The notes beneath the pieces are model-generated. The model was not told the origin of the DNA. It saw nothing but the letters and a program-made list of their open reading frames with translations, and made no database searches. From Gemmatimonadota bacterium (GTDB taxonomy: Bacteria > Gemmatimonadota > Gemmatimonadetes > Longimicrobiales > Gaopeijiaceae), in NCBI GenBank assembly GCA_022822425.1, contig JAJEBS010000248.1, positions 1 to 40,538 on the forward strand: a stretch of DNA of 40,538 nucleotides, in the 5' to 3' direction. This document shows, piece after piece, positions 15,685 through 25,306 of the stretch (positions are counted from its first letter, which is position 1; each line of letters opens with the position of its first letter). The translations under genes were made by a program, and so were the position numbers.

Positions 15685-18591
15685 TCACGGTCCAAGCACT
15701 TCGTCCCGGCCCATCGGACCGCCGCGCTCGCGGTCCTTCTTCCCGCCTGCGTCCGGCGCCGCGTTCCCGGCCGTGCCGTAGAGCTTTCCGCCGAGCCACT
15801 CGCCGACGAGCGGGACCGATTCTGCGGCGTGTTCGCCGAAGGGCCGGCCGGTCTCGGCCGCCACCCTGGCGCGGCCCCGCTCGCTCCGTTCGCCAGCAAC
15901 CCCGCCCCGGGCCTCGCGTTCCGCCTCCCGGATGTCCAGCTCGGCGTCGGTCTCGGCACGCAGGATCTCCGCATCTCTCCCGACGCTCCCCCGCGCATGC
16001 TCCCCGCGTCCGCTGTCCCGGGCCCAGCCCGACCATTCCGACCAGGCCGCCGCGGGCCTGCCTTGGTGAGACTCCTGCAGCCCTTCAAGCGCCCGACCGT
16101 AGGCCGCCAGATCCGGCGCCGAGGCAGGGTCCGGGCCCGTGGGCGCGGGGAAGCGTTCAGCTATGAAGGCGGCGGCATGCGCCCGGAGTTCCTCGGCGTC
16201 CTCCGGTGTCTGGGGCGATGCAAGCCGCATGGCGCCGGCCACGCCGATCTCGCGCCCGCCGGCTCCGGTGCGGGCCGTGAGCCAGGTAAAGAAGGGCTGG
16301 CCCAGCTCCCGGTCGATGGACTGGGCTTCGCTCCGCACCTCGGCCGCCTGCCTGTTCCAGCTCTCGGCCTCGCGGTGGCTTATGGCCTCCTGCTCGCCGT
16401 AGCGGCGCATCCGCGCCAGATTGGCTCCAAAACTCTCCTCCAGGCTCCTGAGCTCGCTCTCGCCCGAGGAAGCGGAGTAGCGCCTCGACGCCTCCGCCAC
16501 CCCCGACCAGACGTCGAGCACGCTGTGCTGCTCCGCATAGTCCGTCATCCGGTTCCAGGCCTCCCGGCTGAGGGTATGGCCGCGCCAGCTCACCGAGCCG
16601 TCCGCCCCGAACTTGACGATGAAGTCGAACCCCCCGCCGGCCTTGGCCTCGCTCGTGAGCGCGGCCGCCTGCTCCTTCGAGATGCCGCCCGCCTCGGACA
16701 GCTTCTCGTAGTGCGATTCGAGGCTCTGGACCCTCTGGCTCTCGCTCTCGCTCACTCCCCTCGAATGGGCCACGCCCGTGCTCACGTCGCGGGAGAACCG
16801 CTCCACCATGGCCGCGGAATCGGTCGCAACCGCGGTGCGCGCCACCGCGGCCTCGGCCGACCAGTGCCGGGCCGCTTCCCGGGCCGCGCCCGCCCGGCTC
16901 TCGTGGCTGGCAGCCAGGGATTCGGAGAGCCTGACGCCGGCCGCCGGTATGCGGCTCGTGGCGGAACCGGCGTCCACCACCGCGGTGCCGTCGCCCGTGA
17001 CGGTGAAGCCCGCGCCCTCCGGCGCGTATCCGGTGTAGCGGTCCGTGTCGGCGTGCAGCGAGGTGCGGACCTGATGGCCCTCGACCGTCGCGAACCGGTG
17101 GGTGTCCGACTGGGTGTTGGCGAGCGAGACGTTGCCCGTCGTGCCCTCCTGGGCCGCGGACGAGGCCGCTTCCTGGCCCACCGCGAGCACCGAGGTCGCG
17201 AGCGCGGTGGCCCTCCCCACCCCGTAGGCCAGGGCCGCGGCCAGGAACGGCACCGACATCGACAGGTAGCCCGACATGACCGCCACGTCCGAGGCCACGG
17301 CCTGAATCCCTGCCTGGGCCACCAGCGACACGCCCGCGTCGCCGCCGGGCATGAGCGCGCCCGCGCTCATGCGCTCCGCGGCCTCGCCCATGGAGATCCG
17401 GTGGAGGACCGCATAGAGCGGACCCCAGCTCTGGAGCCACACGAGCCCCGCCAGGTAGGAGCGGAAGATCCCCATGCCCGCGGGCGTGAGCATGAGCAGC
17501 ACCGCCATGGGGAAGGCGCCCACGTAGAGGCACTCGAACACGATGCGGAGCATGGGCACCCAGGTCTCGGCCTGCCGGCCGATGGCCCGGTAGGCGGAGA
17601 CCGTCTGGGTCTCGGCCCGGGCCTCGGTGTAGGCCCTCAGCGCCGCGGCGTTCCCTGCCTCCGAGGCCCACTGCTCGCCCGCGTCGTGGACGGCGTTCAG
17701 CACCATCTGCTGGCGCAGGATCTCGGCCGCGGTCCTCGACGCCCCGATAAGGTAGGAGTGGGCCGCGGGCAGGGCCGCCATCAATTCGGCCCGGGCCAGG
17801 GCCTCGGTGGCCGCCCCGGGGAAGAGCCTCCGCCCGAAGATGCCCGACGCCCGCGCGATCTCGGCCCCCCAGAGCGCGTTCAGGCGCGAGGCCGCCACGG
17901 CGCAGGTGACGATCTCGCGGTCCACCGTTGTGGCGCCCGTGCCCGAGGGAGCGCCCCGGGTCGCGTACTCGACCATGCGCGCAGGAGAGGCGCCGGCGGA
18001 CGGAGAGCCCGAGGCTGTGACGAGGCGCCAGACGTCCGTGCTCTCGCGGAGGTCGTCCGCGGTGATGTGCCCCAGGAGGAGCGCGTGGAACACGCACTGC
18101 CGCGCATAGGCCCGGAGGTTCCGGGCGAACACCGCGTCCGTGACCTCCATCCGGGTCGCCGCTGCCGCAAGCCTCGCGCCGAAGATGAGCCCGTGGCGGC
18201 GGTACGTGAGATCGTTCGGCAAGGAGAAGGCCTGCTCGGTGAGCCGCGTGAGCCCGTCGCCCACCTGGCTCGTGAGCGAGGCGAAGAGCGCCAGGCCGAT
18301 GGGCACGTTCGCCACCACCGCGGGCGCCAGCGCGGGGTCGAGACGGTCCACCACCCGCACGGTGGCCTTGGGCACCACCATGGCGCCCCAGACCGCAACG
18401 AACAGCAGCATCCACCTGGCGTTGTCCTTCCAGGAGCCGCCGAAGGCCGTGCGGAACAGAGCCCAGGCGAGCCCGCAGACCCCGGCCAACTGCGCCAGGG
18501 TCACGAAGGCGCCTCCGGCAGTGATGGCGGCCACGGCGTTCAGGAGATCGACCAGGTAGGTCCCGCCGCCCAGGGTGAAGATCTCGTACAC
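15685..18591 (-). CDS. traG: F-type TraG, mating-pair stabilisation and pilus assembly
   Basis: A 968-aa inner-membrane protein. The GTG start reads MYEIFTLGGGTYLVDLLNAVAA, close to the usual F TraG opening. Several membrane segments occupy about the first 80 residues and 320-480. A long periplasmic helical region follows, rich in Ala, Ser and Glu, which in F acts in mating-pair stabilisation while the N-terminal part acts in pilus assembly. The length matches F TraG (about 940 aa). A 1,425-aa open frame on the other strand across this gene is a high-GC shadow. Confidence 0.92.
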   Translation of the reverse strand: MYEIFTLGGGTYLVDLLNAVAAITAGGAFVTLAQLAGVCGLAWALFRTAFGGSWKDNARWMLLFVAVWGAMVVPKATVRVVDRLDPALAPAVVANVPIGLALFASLTSQVGDGLTRLTEQAFSLPNDLTYRRHGLIFGARLAAAATRMEVTDAVFARNLRAYARQCVFHALLLGHITADDLRESTDVWRLVTASGSPSAGASPARMVEYATRGAPSGTGATTVDREIVTCAVAASRLNALWGAEIARASGIFGRRLFPGAATEALARAELMAALPAAHSYLIGASRTAAEILRQQMVLNAVHDAGEQWASEAGNAAALRAYTEARAETQTVSAYRAIGRQAETWVPMLRIVFECLYVGAFPMAVLLMLTPAGMGIFRSYLAGLVWLQSWGPLYAVLHRISMGEAAERMSAGALMPGGDAGVSLVAQAGIQAVASDVAVMSGYLSMSVPFLAAALAYGVGRATALATSVLAVGQEAASSAAQEGTTGNVSLANTQSDTHRFATVEGHQVRTSLHADTDRYTGYAPEGAGFTVTGDGTAVVDAGSATSRIPAAGVRLSESLAASHESRAGAAREAARHWSAEAAVARTAVATDSAAMVERFSRDVSTGVAHSRGVSESESQRVQSLESHYEKLSEAGGISKEQAAALTSEAKAGGGFDFIVKFGADGSVSWRGHTLSREAWNRMTDYAEQHSVLDVWSGVAEASRRYSASSGESELRSLEESFGANLARMRRYGEQEAISHREAESWNRQAAEVRSEAQSIDRELGQPFFTWLTARTGAGGREIGVAGAMRLASPQTPEDAEELRAHAAAFIAERFPAPTGPDPASAPDLAAYGRALEGLQESHQGRPAAAWSEWSGWARDSGRGEHARGSVGRDAEILRAETDAELDIREAEREARGGVAGERSERGRARVAAETGRPFGEHAAESVPLVGEWLGGKLYGTAGNAAPDAGGKKDRERGGPMGRDEVLGP

Positions 18592-18615
18592 GGCTGGTCT
18601 TCCCCGGTCCCGTCT

Positions 18616-20049
18616 CTACCGGGACACGGACGCGCCGCGGGAGAAGGCGAGGGCAGCGCGGAGATCGGCCGAGAGCGCCCCGGCGAGCTCGGTCTCGATG
18701 AGCCTCAGCTTCTCGACCACGGCCAGGGCGGTGTTGAACCGCTGAAGCCCCTGGTGGCGGTGGCGCGCCAGCGCCGCGCGGTTTCGGCGGAGCCCCTCGC
18801 GCCAGCGCTCCAACTGGTCCCCGTCCGCGATGTCCAGGGTGCCGGCGCGTTCCTGGACCGTCCGGTGAAGGTCCGAGATCCACACCTGGAGCACGTCGAG
18901 CGCCACGGCTTCGGCCAGGGAGTCCACCTCCGCCTCCACCACCGCTCCGCGGTAGGCCGCGGCCGTGTTCACGACACGGTAGACGGGCAGGGTGGTGAGG
19001 TTCACGAGGGCCAGGGCGTCCGCGGGCGGCGCCGTGTCCGTGCGGACCGCCTCGACCAGGCGCCGGAGCAGGTCCGCGACTCGGTTCCGGAAGCCCCGCG
19101 CCGCGGGCACGGTCAGACGCCCGAGGGTGGGGTTCAGGCAGTCCGAAGCCGTGTCGCAGCGGTAGACCGGGAGGTCGCCGCCGCCCTCCATCAGGATCTC
19201 GGTCACGCGGCGGTCGAGCGCCAGAGGCTCCAGGACCCGCACGCGCGGGCCGGACGTATCGGCGTCCGAGACCGGCGCGGTGACGATCACGGTCCCGGAG
19301 ACGGACATGGCGAACTCGCCCAGGTCCCGGTCCGAGCCGAGGAAGCTCGACGCCCGCACCGCGCGCCAGGCGTAGTTGACGTTCACCGGGACCTGGTCCT
19401 TGAGGGGTCCCGAGGCCGCGGCCAGGGTGGAGTTCCGCTGGCCGTCCGAGCCGCAGCCGTGGCGGGCGGCGGCGTAGTCCGAGAAGATGCCCTGCCGCGT
19501 GCCGACGGCCGCGCAGATGGCGGCGCTTGCCCGGTCGTTCCTCGACCACACCGCTCCGACCAGGGCCTGGGCGGTCTCGCAGGAGTCCAGGTTCTGGCTG
19601 TTCACCCACTGGGCCAGGGCCCGGAGCTTCGACATGGTCTCGGCGATCACCGGCGAGATGGTCTCGAGCGCCAGCTCGAAGGCGAAGCCGGCGGCGTTCT
19701 GGGCCACCGCCCGGCCGAAGGCGATCAGCTGGTCGGAGTCGATGAAGGAGAAGGCGCCCGCGAAGGCGTCGATGCCCCCGCAGCCCGCGCGGAAGGACGG
19801 CAGGCTCACGGTGGCGATGGCCTCTGAGCGCACCGGCGCCCGGAGGTACAGGTTCCCGAGCGTCCAGTGGCCCGAGGCCTGGCCGTCGAAGGCGGTCGGC
19901 CCGGTGGTGTTCACCGCGGCGCCCCTCCAGAAGTTTTCCATTTCGGAGAGGACGTCCGCGGACACGGGGGCTGGGAGGCAGAGCGCCGAAACAGCCGCTA
20001 ACCACAGCGCGGCCGTGGTGATGGCGGCCTTACCGCGCCTAGTAGTCAT
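18616..20049 (-). CDS. traH: F-type pilus assembly protein TraH
   Basis: A 477-aa periplasmic protein needed for pilus extension. A signal peptide (about residues 1-31, ending PVSA) is followed by the family opening DVLSEMENFW, then the cysteine-bearing FRAGCGGIDAFAGAFSFID, a strong TraH hallmark. Length is close to F TraH (458 aa). GGGAGGTGGGAC precedes the ATG. It overlaps the traF stop by 11 bases and is 24 bases from traG, the same order as in F (traF-traH-traG). Confidence 0.95.
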   Translation of the reverse strand: MTTRRGKAAITTAALWLAAVSALCLPAPVSADVLSEMENFWRGAAVNTTGPTAFDGQASGHWTLGNLYLRAPVRSEAIATVSLPSFRAGCGGIDAFAGAFSFIDSDQLIAFGRAVAQNAAGFAFELALETISPVIAETMSKLRALAQWVNSQNLDSCETAQALVGAVWSRNDRASAAICAAVGTRQGIFSDYAAARHGCGSDGQRNSTLAAASGPLKDQVPVNVNYAWRAVRASSFLGSDRDLGEFAMSVSGTVIVTAPVSDADTSGPRVRVLEPLALDRRVTEILMEGGGDLPVYRCDTASDCLNPTLGRLTVPAARGFRNRVADLLRRLVEAVRTDTAPPADALALVNLTTLPVYRVVNTAAAYRGAVVEAEVDSLAEAVALDVLQVWISDLHRTVQERAGTLDIADGDQLERWREGLRRNRAALARHRHQGLQRFNTALAVVEKLRLIETELAGALSADLRAALAFSRGASVSR

Positions 20050-20878
20050 GTCCCACCTCCCGCGCGGTCAAGGCGAAGATGCGCTCGGCCAACTGGTCCT
20101 CGGCCACCACGCCGAAGGAGACCGGCAGCGCGCGCCGGGTCCGGGTGTCGTAGAGGACCACGGCGGGATAAGCCTTGACGGTCAGGCCCAGCCGCGCTGC
20201 GCGGCCCTGGTCGGGCACGGCCTCGGGCCAGCCTTCCACAGGCTCGCCGGTCATCGAGACCGCAAGCACGTCGAGTCCGTGGCGAAGCGCGAAGGCCCGG
20301 AGCAGCGGACCGAACACGCGGCACGCCGGGCACCGCGCGTGGCCCAGGTAGATGAGGCCGTAGCGCTCGCCCAGCCGGGCCAGGACCGCGGCCTTCTCCG
20401 AGCGGCGCTCGTCCGACCAGAGCCTTTTCGCCAGGGCTCCCACCGGGCGCGTGAGCGTGTAGTCGAGGTCGGGGCTCGCCCACACCGTGCGCCGGAAGGC
20501 GTCCGAGAAGACGGCGGCGCGCTGAAGCGCGTCCTTCTGAAGCCGGAGGTACGCCGCCACGTTCTCCGCGCTCGGGTCGAGGACCGCCCGCGCCCGGGCT
20601 TCCTCCAGGCCCCGGCGCATTTCCAGGACGCGCTCCATCGCCGTGGCTGGCGGCAGGGCCGGCGGCGTCTCTCGCGAAGGCGCGTCCTTTTCGGGATCCT
20701 CCTCCTCCGGGTCGCAGTAGAAATGCCAGCCGAGAGAAGGCGCCGCGCCCGAGTCCGCGCCGGGCCGGGGACCGCACCACGAGCGCCATTCCCGCGCCTC
20801 GGCGGAAGGCGCCGGGAGCGCCGGAAGGAGGCAGGCTCCGGCCAAAGCAAGCGCAAGGATCATGGCCGGACCGCTCAT
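20039..20878 (-). CDS. traF: F-type TraF, thioredoxin-like periplasmic pilus assembly protein
   Basis: A 279-aa protein with a signal peptide (about 1-28), then WHFYCDPEEED, and a C-terminal thioredoxin-like domain. Residues 183-186 are CPAC (GHARCPACRVFG), a complete redox pair, and AYPAVVLYD supplies the cis-proline region. F TraF has lost the CxxC motif while several related systems keep it, so this version may be an active disulfide enzyme serving the Cys-rich TraN, TraU and TraH beside it. The ATG overlaps the traN stop (ATGA). Confidence 0.92.
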   Translation of the reverse strand: MSGPAMILALALAGACLLPALPAPSAEAREWRSWCGPRPGADSGAAPSLGWHFYCDPEEEDPEKDAPSRETPPALPPATAMERVLEMRRGLEEARARAVLDPSAENVAAYLRLQKDALQRAAVFSDAFRRTVWASPDLDYTLTRPVGALAKRLWSDERRSEKAAVLARLGERYGLIYLGHARCPACRVFGPLLRAFALRHGLDVLAVSMTGEPVEGWPEAVPDQGRAARLGLTVKAYPAVVLYDTRTRRALPVSFGVVAEDQLAERIFALTAREVGHDY

Positions 20879-21954
20879 TCCGCCTCCCTGTCGTAGAAGT
20901 CCCGGATGCGTCCGCGCATGACCGCCCCGGCACGGCCCGCTTCGGGAAGCTCGATCGAGGGCTCACGGCCGCCGTCCATCAGGTCCGCGGTGAACTCGGA
21001 GAGGTCCACGGCCTCGAAGTCGATGCTCTCCATCTCGGCTACCGTGAAGCCCCGGCAACTGCCCCAGCCGATGCCGAGCTGGCTCCTCGCCGCCTCCTGG
21101 AGGATGCGCCCGAGCTTCGAGCCGAACACGCACCAGGAGCGTTCCCGGCGGACGCAAATCCCCAGGATGCGCCGGGTGCATCGCTTGCCCAGGTAGTGCG
21201 TGTTCCCGGCATGGCGCTCCTCGGCCAGGGACCGCTCCTCCTCGCTGCAGTCCGCAAGCCCGATGAGCGCGCCAGAGTCCTTGCAGCAGTCGGCCAAGCC
21301 GCCCCAGCGGATGCGGCAGGAACGGCGGGCGCCGCGGAAGAACCGGAGGTTCTCGCGGTCGAACTCCTCTCCCCCCAAATCCAGCACCATGTTGAGCCGG
21401 GACACCGATTCGACGAAGCCGGTGTTGGCCTCCGATGCCGAGGTCTCGCACCCCGACCCCACGCACCAGGACACCGAGCCGCACGCGCCTCCGGCCCCGG
21501 CGTCCTGAACCCCGGCGCGGCACTCCGCCACCGACCCCGACGCAAGACCGTCCGCTTCCCAGCGCGGAGAGTTCGCGTCGTCCTGCACCTCGTCCCCGCG
21601 CCTCACGATGGCATCGCCCGCGCCGAGTTCCGCCTCCGGACGCATGGCCGCGGCATCGATCACGGCGCGGCCGGCGCGGCCGCCGGGATCGGCAGGATCG
21701 GCGAGGGCGCGGGCCGCCGCCGCGTCCATCCCGCTGTCCCCGAGGCCCCTCTCCGGCAGGTTGGTTCCGGCGTAGCCCGGCACGCGCGCGGCGGAACCCG
21801 CATCCCTCGCGACCGCACCCGCCGCCGCCCGCCCGGCATGGCCGATGGCGCGGGCGGCCGCTGCCGGGTCTTCGGCCCCGGCCCGGCCGGCGGCGAAGTG
21901 CGTGAGGAACGACAGCGTCAAGATGGCGGCATTCATGCCGTGGCGGCGTTTCAT
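20875..21954 (-). CDS. traN: F-type TraN, mating-pair stabilisation protein
   Basis: A 359-aa secreted, cysteine-rich protein; in F, TraN sits in the outer membrane and contacts the recipient. A signal peptide ends near residue 27. The C-terminal half has the family cysteines in WGGLADCCKDSG, LGKRCTRRILGICVRRERSWCVFGSKLGRI (conserved pattern of C-x(8)-C-x(6)-C) and IGWGSCRGFT. It is much shorter than F TraN (about 600 aa), the missing part being the region that varies with recipient range. GAGAGGAGATCCGCG supports the ATG at 21954, which overlaps the trbC stop; an ATG at 21936 is also possible. Confidence 0.88.
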   Translation of the reverse strand: MKRRHGMNAAILTLSFLTHFAAGRAGAEDPAAAARAIGHAGRAAAGAVARDAGSAARVPGYAGTNLPERGLGDSGMDAAAARALADPADPGGRAGRAVIDAAAMRPEAELGAGDAIVRRGDEVQDDANSPRWEADGLASGSVAECRAGVQDAGAGGACGSVSWCVGSGCETSASEANTGFVESVSRLNMVLDLGGEEFDRENLRFFRGARRSCRIRWGGLADCCKDSGALIGLADCSEEERSLAEERHAGNTHYLGKRCTRRILGICVRRERSWCVFGSKLGRILQEAARSQLGIGWGSCRGFTVAEMESIDFEAVDLSEFTADLMDGGREPSIELPEAGRAGAVMRGRIRDFYDREAE

Positions 21955-22691
21955 CGCGGATCTCCTCTCAAGCTTGCGAGGTGGCGGCGCGCGGCCGAGC
22001 GGCCCGGTCCGCCCTCCGCCGCGACGGCCTCCAGCGCGGCATCCAGGCCGATGTTTCCCGCTATGCGGTCATGAGGCGGCGCGGGATCGGCGGCGCAGCC
22101 AGGGCTCGCGCAGGGCGGGACCCCGCCCGGAACCACCGCCACGGCCGGGACCGCCGTGATCCCGAAGAGCCGGAACAGGCGCGGATCGATGGCCGCGCCC
22201 CCCTCGCGCCCCAGGAGAGGGCCGATGCGCTTCACAGTGGCCTGCAACCCGTCCGGCCCGAAACCCCGCAGCACGAGCGGCGCTCCTATCCGCGAAGCCT
22301 CCCGGCTCCATTGCCGCCACGCCGCCGCCGGGGCCGAGAGGCTCATGAAGACGATCACCTCCGGGCCATGAGGCCGCCCGGAAAGGCCGCCGCCGACACG
22401 CCCGGCCTGTTTCTCGGCGGGGAGGGGACGGGGGGTCTTCCCGGCGTTTCTTTCGGCACGCTCAAGCGCCCTCTCGATCACCGAGCGAGACCATGCGTCC
22501 GGACCGCCGCCGGGAGCGCGTTCGGCATTCCGAAGGACCTGGTCGACGACGTCGCGGGCCGTGTCCGCCGCCGTGCCCTGAGCGTGGCCCAGGCCGGACC
22601 AGCCCGTCAGGAAGACAAGGCAAGCCAGCGCCGCCGCGGTCGCGTGAATCGGGTTCCCGTCCGTAATCCAGGATTTCAGAGCAAACAACAT
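21951..22691 (-). CDS. trbC: F-type pilus assembly protein TrbC
   Basis: A 246-aa periplasmic protein. A signal peptide or anchor lies near residues 1-38 (ending GLGHAQG). The conserved thioredoxin-like core follows: VIVFMSLSAPAAAWRQW, then GAPLVLRGFGPDGLQATVKRI and AIDPRLFRLFGITAVPAVAVV, of which the PxLFRxFGI-VPA pattern is diagnostic. No CxxC pair is present, as usual for this family. The ATG lies inside the end of traU (16-base overlap); its ribosome-binding site is weak, so it is probably expressed by coupling. Confidence 0.9.
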   Translation of the reverse strand: MLFALKSWITDGNPIHATAAALACLVFLTGWSGLGHAQGTAADTARDVVDQVLRNAERAPGGGPDAWSRSVIERALERAERNAGKTPRPLPAEKQAGRVGGGLSGRPHGPEVIVFMSLSAPAAAWRQWSREASRIGAPLVLRGFGPDGLQATVKRIGPLLGREGGAAIDPRLFRLFGITAVPAVAVVPGGVPPCASPGCAADPAPPHDRIAGNIGLDAALEAVAAEGGPGRSAARRHLASLRGDPR

Positions 22692-23677
22692 GATCGTTTC
22701 CGCCAGAGCAGATACCCAAAATTCTCGCCCGCCGCCGGGAGCTCGCGGAGCGACTCCCAGAGCACCGAGGACCGCCCCGTGGGGTTGCAGCCCGTGAGCG
22801 GAGAGGTGGCAGGGACCGGCTGGGTCATCTGCCAGCGGTACTGGGATTTTTTCATCACGGGCATGGGATAGCGCCCGCAGAGCGCCGCTGGTCCCGACGT
22901 GCCCCAGGCCAGCAGAAGCCGGTGGAGACGGAACACGAGCCGCTCGGCCGCGAGGAGCGAGGCCTGGACACCGCCCACGTGGGCGGCCACGTTCCCGGTG
23001 AGCGGATACATCCCGCCCTGGCAGCCCGCGCACCAGAAGAGCGCATCGAGCGGCAGCCCGGCGGAGGCGGCGGCGCAGTCGGCCGCGCATGCCGCCTGCG
23101 CCGGCAGATCGGCGAACAGGGCCGCTTCGGGGTCCAGCAGGAACGACAGCTCGTCGTCCCGCCACGCCGGATCGAGCTCCGAGATCCACGCTATGTCGAG
23201 CGAGCCGGCTTCGAGGCAGCCGAGATCGAGGAGCGCGCCGATCCAGGACAAGAGCGGATAGACGTAGTAGTGGACGTGCCAGGTGGAGCCCGAGGCGCCG
23301 TCGCCGCCCGAGGAGCCCGTGCGTCCGCGCCCCGCCGGGAGGCCCGGATCGACGGTCATGCCGCCCAGGTTGGGGAAGCACCAGGGAGCGCGCGTGGCGT
23401 CCAGGAGCCGCGCAGGCTCCCACATGCCGAGCGAGAGTCCTATCCGGGGGATGGGGCTGCCGCAGAAACAGATCGGCGACCCGGGGTTGGGCGTGTCCGG
23501 CGCGCCCGCGGCGCTGCCCATGCGGATCGGCCCTATGGAGATCGGAAACAGGCACTCCCAACAGACGTCCGTGACCGGGTTCACGAAACGCCCGGTGCAG
23601 GACTGCGCCGACGCGTTCCCGGAGAACAGAACGCCGGCGAGGACCAGCGCCGCGCCCGCCGCCGTCCAAAACCTCAT
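22676..23677 (-). CDS. traU: F-type TraU
   Basis: A 333-aa periplasmic protein needed for DNA transfer; F TraU has 330 aa. The signal peptide is about residues 1-24. It then reads SCTGRFVNPVTDVCWECLFPI, PICFCGSP, and later ALFWCAGCQGGMYPLTGN and PLTGCNPTGRSSVLWES, the characteristic cysteine pattern. The ATG at 23677 overlaps the traW stop (ATGA). The open frame continues upstream but that part overlaps traW and is not coding. Confidence 0.94.
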   Translation of the reverse strand: MRFWTAAGAALVLAGVLFSGNASAQSCTGRFVNPVTDVCWECLFPISIGPIRMGSAAGAPDTPNPGSPICFCGSPIPRIGLSLGMWEPARLLDATRAPWCFPNLGGMTVDPGLPAGRGRTGSSGGDGASGSTWHVHYYVYPLLSWIGALLDLGCLEAGSLDIAWISELDPAWRDDELSFLLDPEAALFADLPAQAACAADCAAASAGLPLDALFWCAGCQGGMYPLTGNVAAHVGGVQASLLAAERLVFRLHRLLLAWGTSGPAALCGRYPMPVMKKSQYRWQMTQPVPATSPLTGCNPTGRSSVLWESLRELPAAGENFGYLLWRKRSCCLL

Positions 23678-24357
23678 GGCCGGGCTCCCCCGGCCGCGTC
23701 GTCCGCGCGGCCCTCTTCGTCCTCCAGCGGCACCTCGGTGATCCGGAGGACCGGACCCTCGGCCGCGACCACCGAAGGCGTGGCGCGGAGCCCGAGCCGT
23801 CTCGACAGCCGGCCGCCCTGGTCGAAGAAGAACCGGCGCTGGTGGATCCGCATGAGCTCCAGCGGCCTGCCGTCCACCAGCACGATCCTTGCGGGCCGCC
23901 CGTGGCGGAGCGCCCAGGAGACCTCGACCGGGCGGGTGCCGTCGACGAACAGGAGATCCCGGGCAAGGCCGCGCATCCTGTCCAGCGGGTTCAACCGGGT
24001 GCCGCGGGCCGCGATGAGCGTCCCGTCCGCCGCCCGGACGTCGCGATCGACTTCGATCGAAGGATCGAAGAGCCGCGTCCGCCGGACCCGGGCGGGGCCG
24101 ATGCCCTCCACGCGTCCCGGCGCCTCGATGCGCTGCCGCGCCCGCTCCCGCGCCTCCGTGCGCAGGCGGTCCAGGCCACCGGACTCCTCCAGCTCCCTCA
24201 GCCGGGCCTCGATCCCCGCGAGCAGGTCGGGCTCGGCGATCGGCCACACCGCGCCGCGGACGCCCAGGTCCCTTGCAGCACCCGGCCGCGGCGCGAGCGC
24301 CAGCGCGCAGCCCAGGACCGCCAGCACGCAACCCCATTCCACGACGCGCCGCGTCAT
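23674..24357 (-). CDS. traW: F-type pilus assembly protein TraW
   Basis: A 227-aa periplasmic protein (F TraW 210 aa). After a signal peptide ending near residue 28 comes RDLGVRGAVWPIAEPDLLAGI, the family opening. FDPSIEVDRDV, ARGTRLNPLD and LLFVDGTRP further support the call. The ATG at 24357 overlaps the signal peptidase stop (ATGA). TraW, TraU and TrbC are adjacent here as in F and are all needed for pilus assembly. Confidence 0.92.
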   Translation of the reverse strand: MTRRVVEWGCVLAVLGCALALAPRPGAARDLGVRGAVWPIAEPDLLAGIEARLRELEESGGLDRLRTEARERARQRIEAPGRVEGIGPARVRRTRLFDPSIEVDRDVRAADGTLIAARGTRLNPLDRMRGLARDLLFVDGTRPVEVSWALRHGRPARIVLVDGRPLELMRIHQRRFFFDQGGRLSRRLGLRATPSVVAAEGPVLRITEVPLEDEEGRADDAAGGARP

Positions 24358-24902
24358 GGCCGCACGTCCTCCGGGCCCGCGAGAGGCCCTTCCAGCCCGA
24401 GCCACGGAATGTCCGGGAGCGCCAGGGCCCGGCCGCGTATGCGCTCCCGCGGAACCAGCCCGATCTCCGCGTAGCGGCTGTCGTGGCTGTCCGCGTGGTC
24501 GGCGTGGACATAGTAGCGGCCCGGCGGGATCACCCCGGCCGCGGCCGGCTTCAGCCGCCGCCCGTCGCGCGCATGGGTCTTGGCGATCCCCAGGACCGCG
24601 CCGCCCACCGAGACGCGGCGCCCGTCGAGCTCCACCCGGTCTCCGGGAAGGCCCCGGACGGTCTTGAGGTAGGGGACCGGGGAACCCGCCGTCTCCGGCG
24701 GATCGAACACGACCGCGTCGCCCCTTTCGGGCGCGCCCGGAAGCGGCAGCACGAGGTAGCCCCAGGCCCCGTCCGACCAGCTCGCGTTGACGTAGACCCG
24801 CGACGCCAGGGCGAGCCACACGCCGGCCAGGACCGCCGCCCAGACGAGAATCCGGTTGCCCCCTCCGAGCCGGGGGCCCATTGCCTTCGTGTCCTTCCTC
24901 AC
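24354..24902 (-). CDS. S26-family conjugative signal peptidase (TraF/TrhF type)
   Basis: A 182-aa membrane-bound serine protease. An N-terminal anchor (about residues 17-36) is followed by NASWSDGAWGYL, where S43 fits the catalytic serine, and YLKTVRGLPGD, where K80 fits the general base; DSHDSRYAEIG matches the family's third box. Such enzymes process the pilin or other transfer proteins and are found inside tra operons of many non-enterobacterial F-type systems, replacing the host peptidase used by F. The start shown is GTG at 24902, overlapping the trbI stop; ATG at 24881 is an alternative. The name traF is avoided because the operon also has the thioredoxin-like TraF. Confidence 0.88.
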   Translation of the reverse strand: MRKDTKAMGPRLGGGNRILVWAAVLAGVWLALASRVYVNASWSDGAWGYLVLPLPGAPERGDAVVFDPPETAGSPVPYLKTVRGLPGDRVELDGRRVSVGGAVLGIAKTHARDGRRLKPAAAGVIPPGRYYVHADHADSHDSRYAEIGLVPRERIRGRALALPDIPWLGLEGPLAGPEDVRP

Positions 24903-25276
24903 CGTTCCTCCTCCGGGTCCGCGACGGGGTCCTTCGGCAGGGATGCCCGGAGCGCCGAGCGGACTTCGGCGGTCAGGTCCGGAGCGCCGGCGGCCACCGC
25001 CGTCCTGGGAAGGAGCACGGCGCGGTGGCGCGCCGCGGTCCGGACGAGGGCCGCCTCGAGCCGCGCCGCCCAGTCGCGAACGGTCTCCACCGCCTCGCCC
25101 CGGTCCGCGTGCTCCCGCGCGGCCCTGGCCACGTAGTCCGCGGTGAGCTCCGAGAGCCGCACGCTCGCGATCCGCGGCAGCCCGTCCAGGGCCACCCGAA
25201 CCGAGAGCGCGGAGACCGCCGCCGCAACGCCGGCCGCGAGCAGCACGGCCGCCGCGAGCGTCGAGGCCCCGCTCAC
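24899..25276 (-). CDS. trbI: F-type TrbI-like protein
   Basis: A 125-aa protein with one N-terminal membrane segment (about residues 5-25) and a periplasmic helical domain. VRLSELTADYVARAAREH corresponds to the conserved part of F-type TrbI, and the gene sits just before traW as in F. TrbI is an inner-membrane protein that influences pilus outgrowth and retraction. Sequence conservation in this family is low, so the call rests on size, topology and position. GTG start; 30 bases follow the preceding stop. Confidence 0.72.
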   Translation of the reverse strand: MSGASTLAAAVLLAAGVAAAVSALSVRVALDGLPRIASVRLSELTADYVARAAREHADRGEAVETVRDWAARLEAALVRTAARHRAVLLPRTAVAAGAPDLTAEVRSALRASLPKDPVADPEEER

Positions 25277-25306
25277 GACCGCGCCCTCCGCGCGTTCCGC
25301 TCCCGA

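Noticed and set aside
15550-19827. A 1,425-aa open frame on the plus strand opposite traG and traH
   Set aside because: It is Gly/Arg/His/Pro-rich, shows no domain, and lies antisense to two clearly recognised genes. High GC content keeps shadow frames open. The same applies to 11678-13978 opposite traI and 16157-20005 in a second minus frame.
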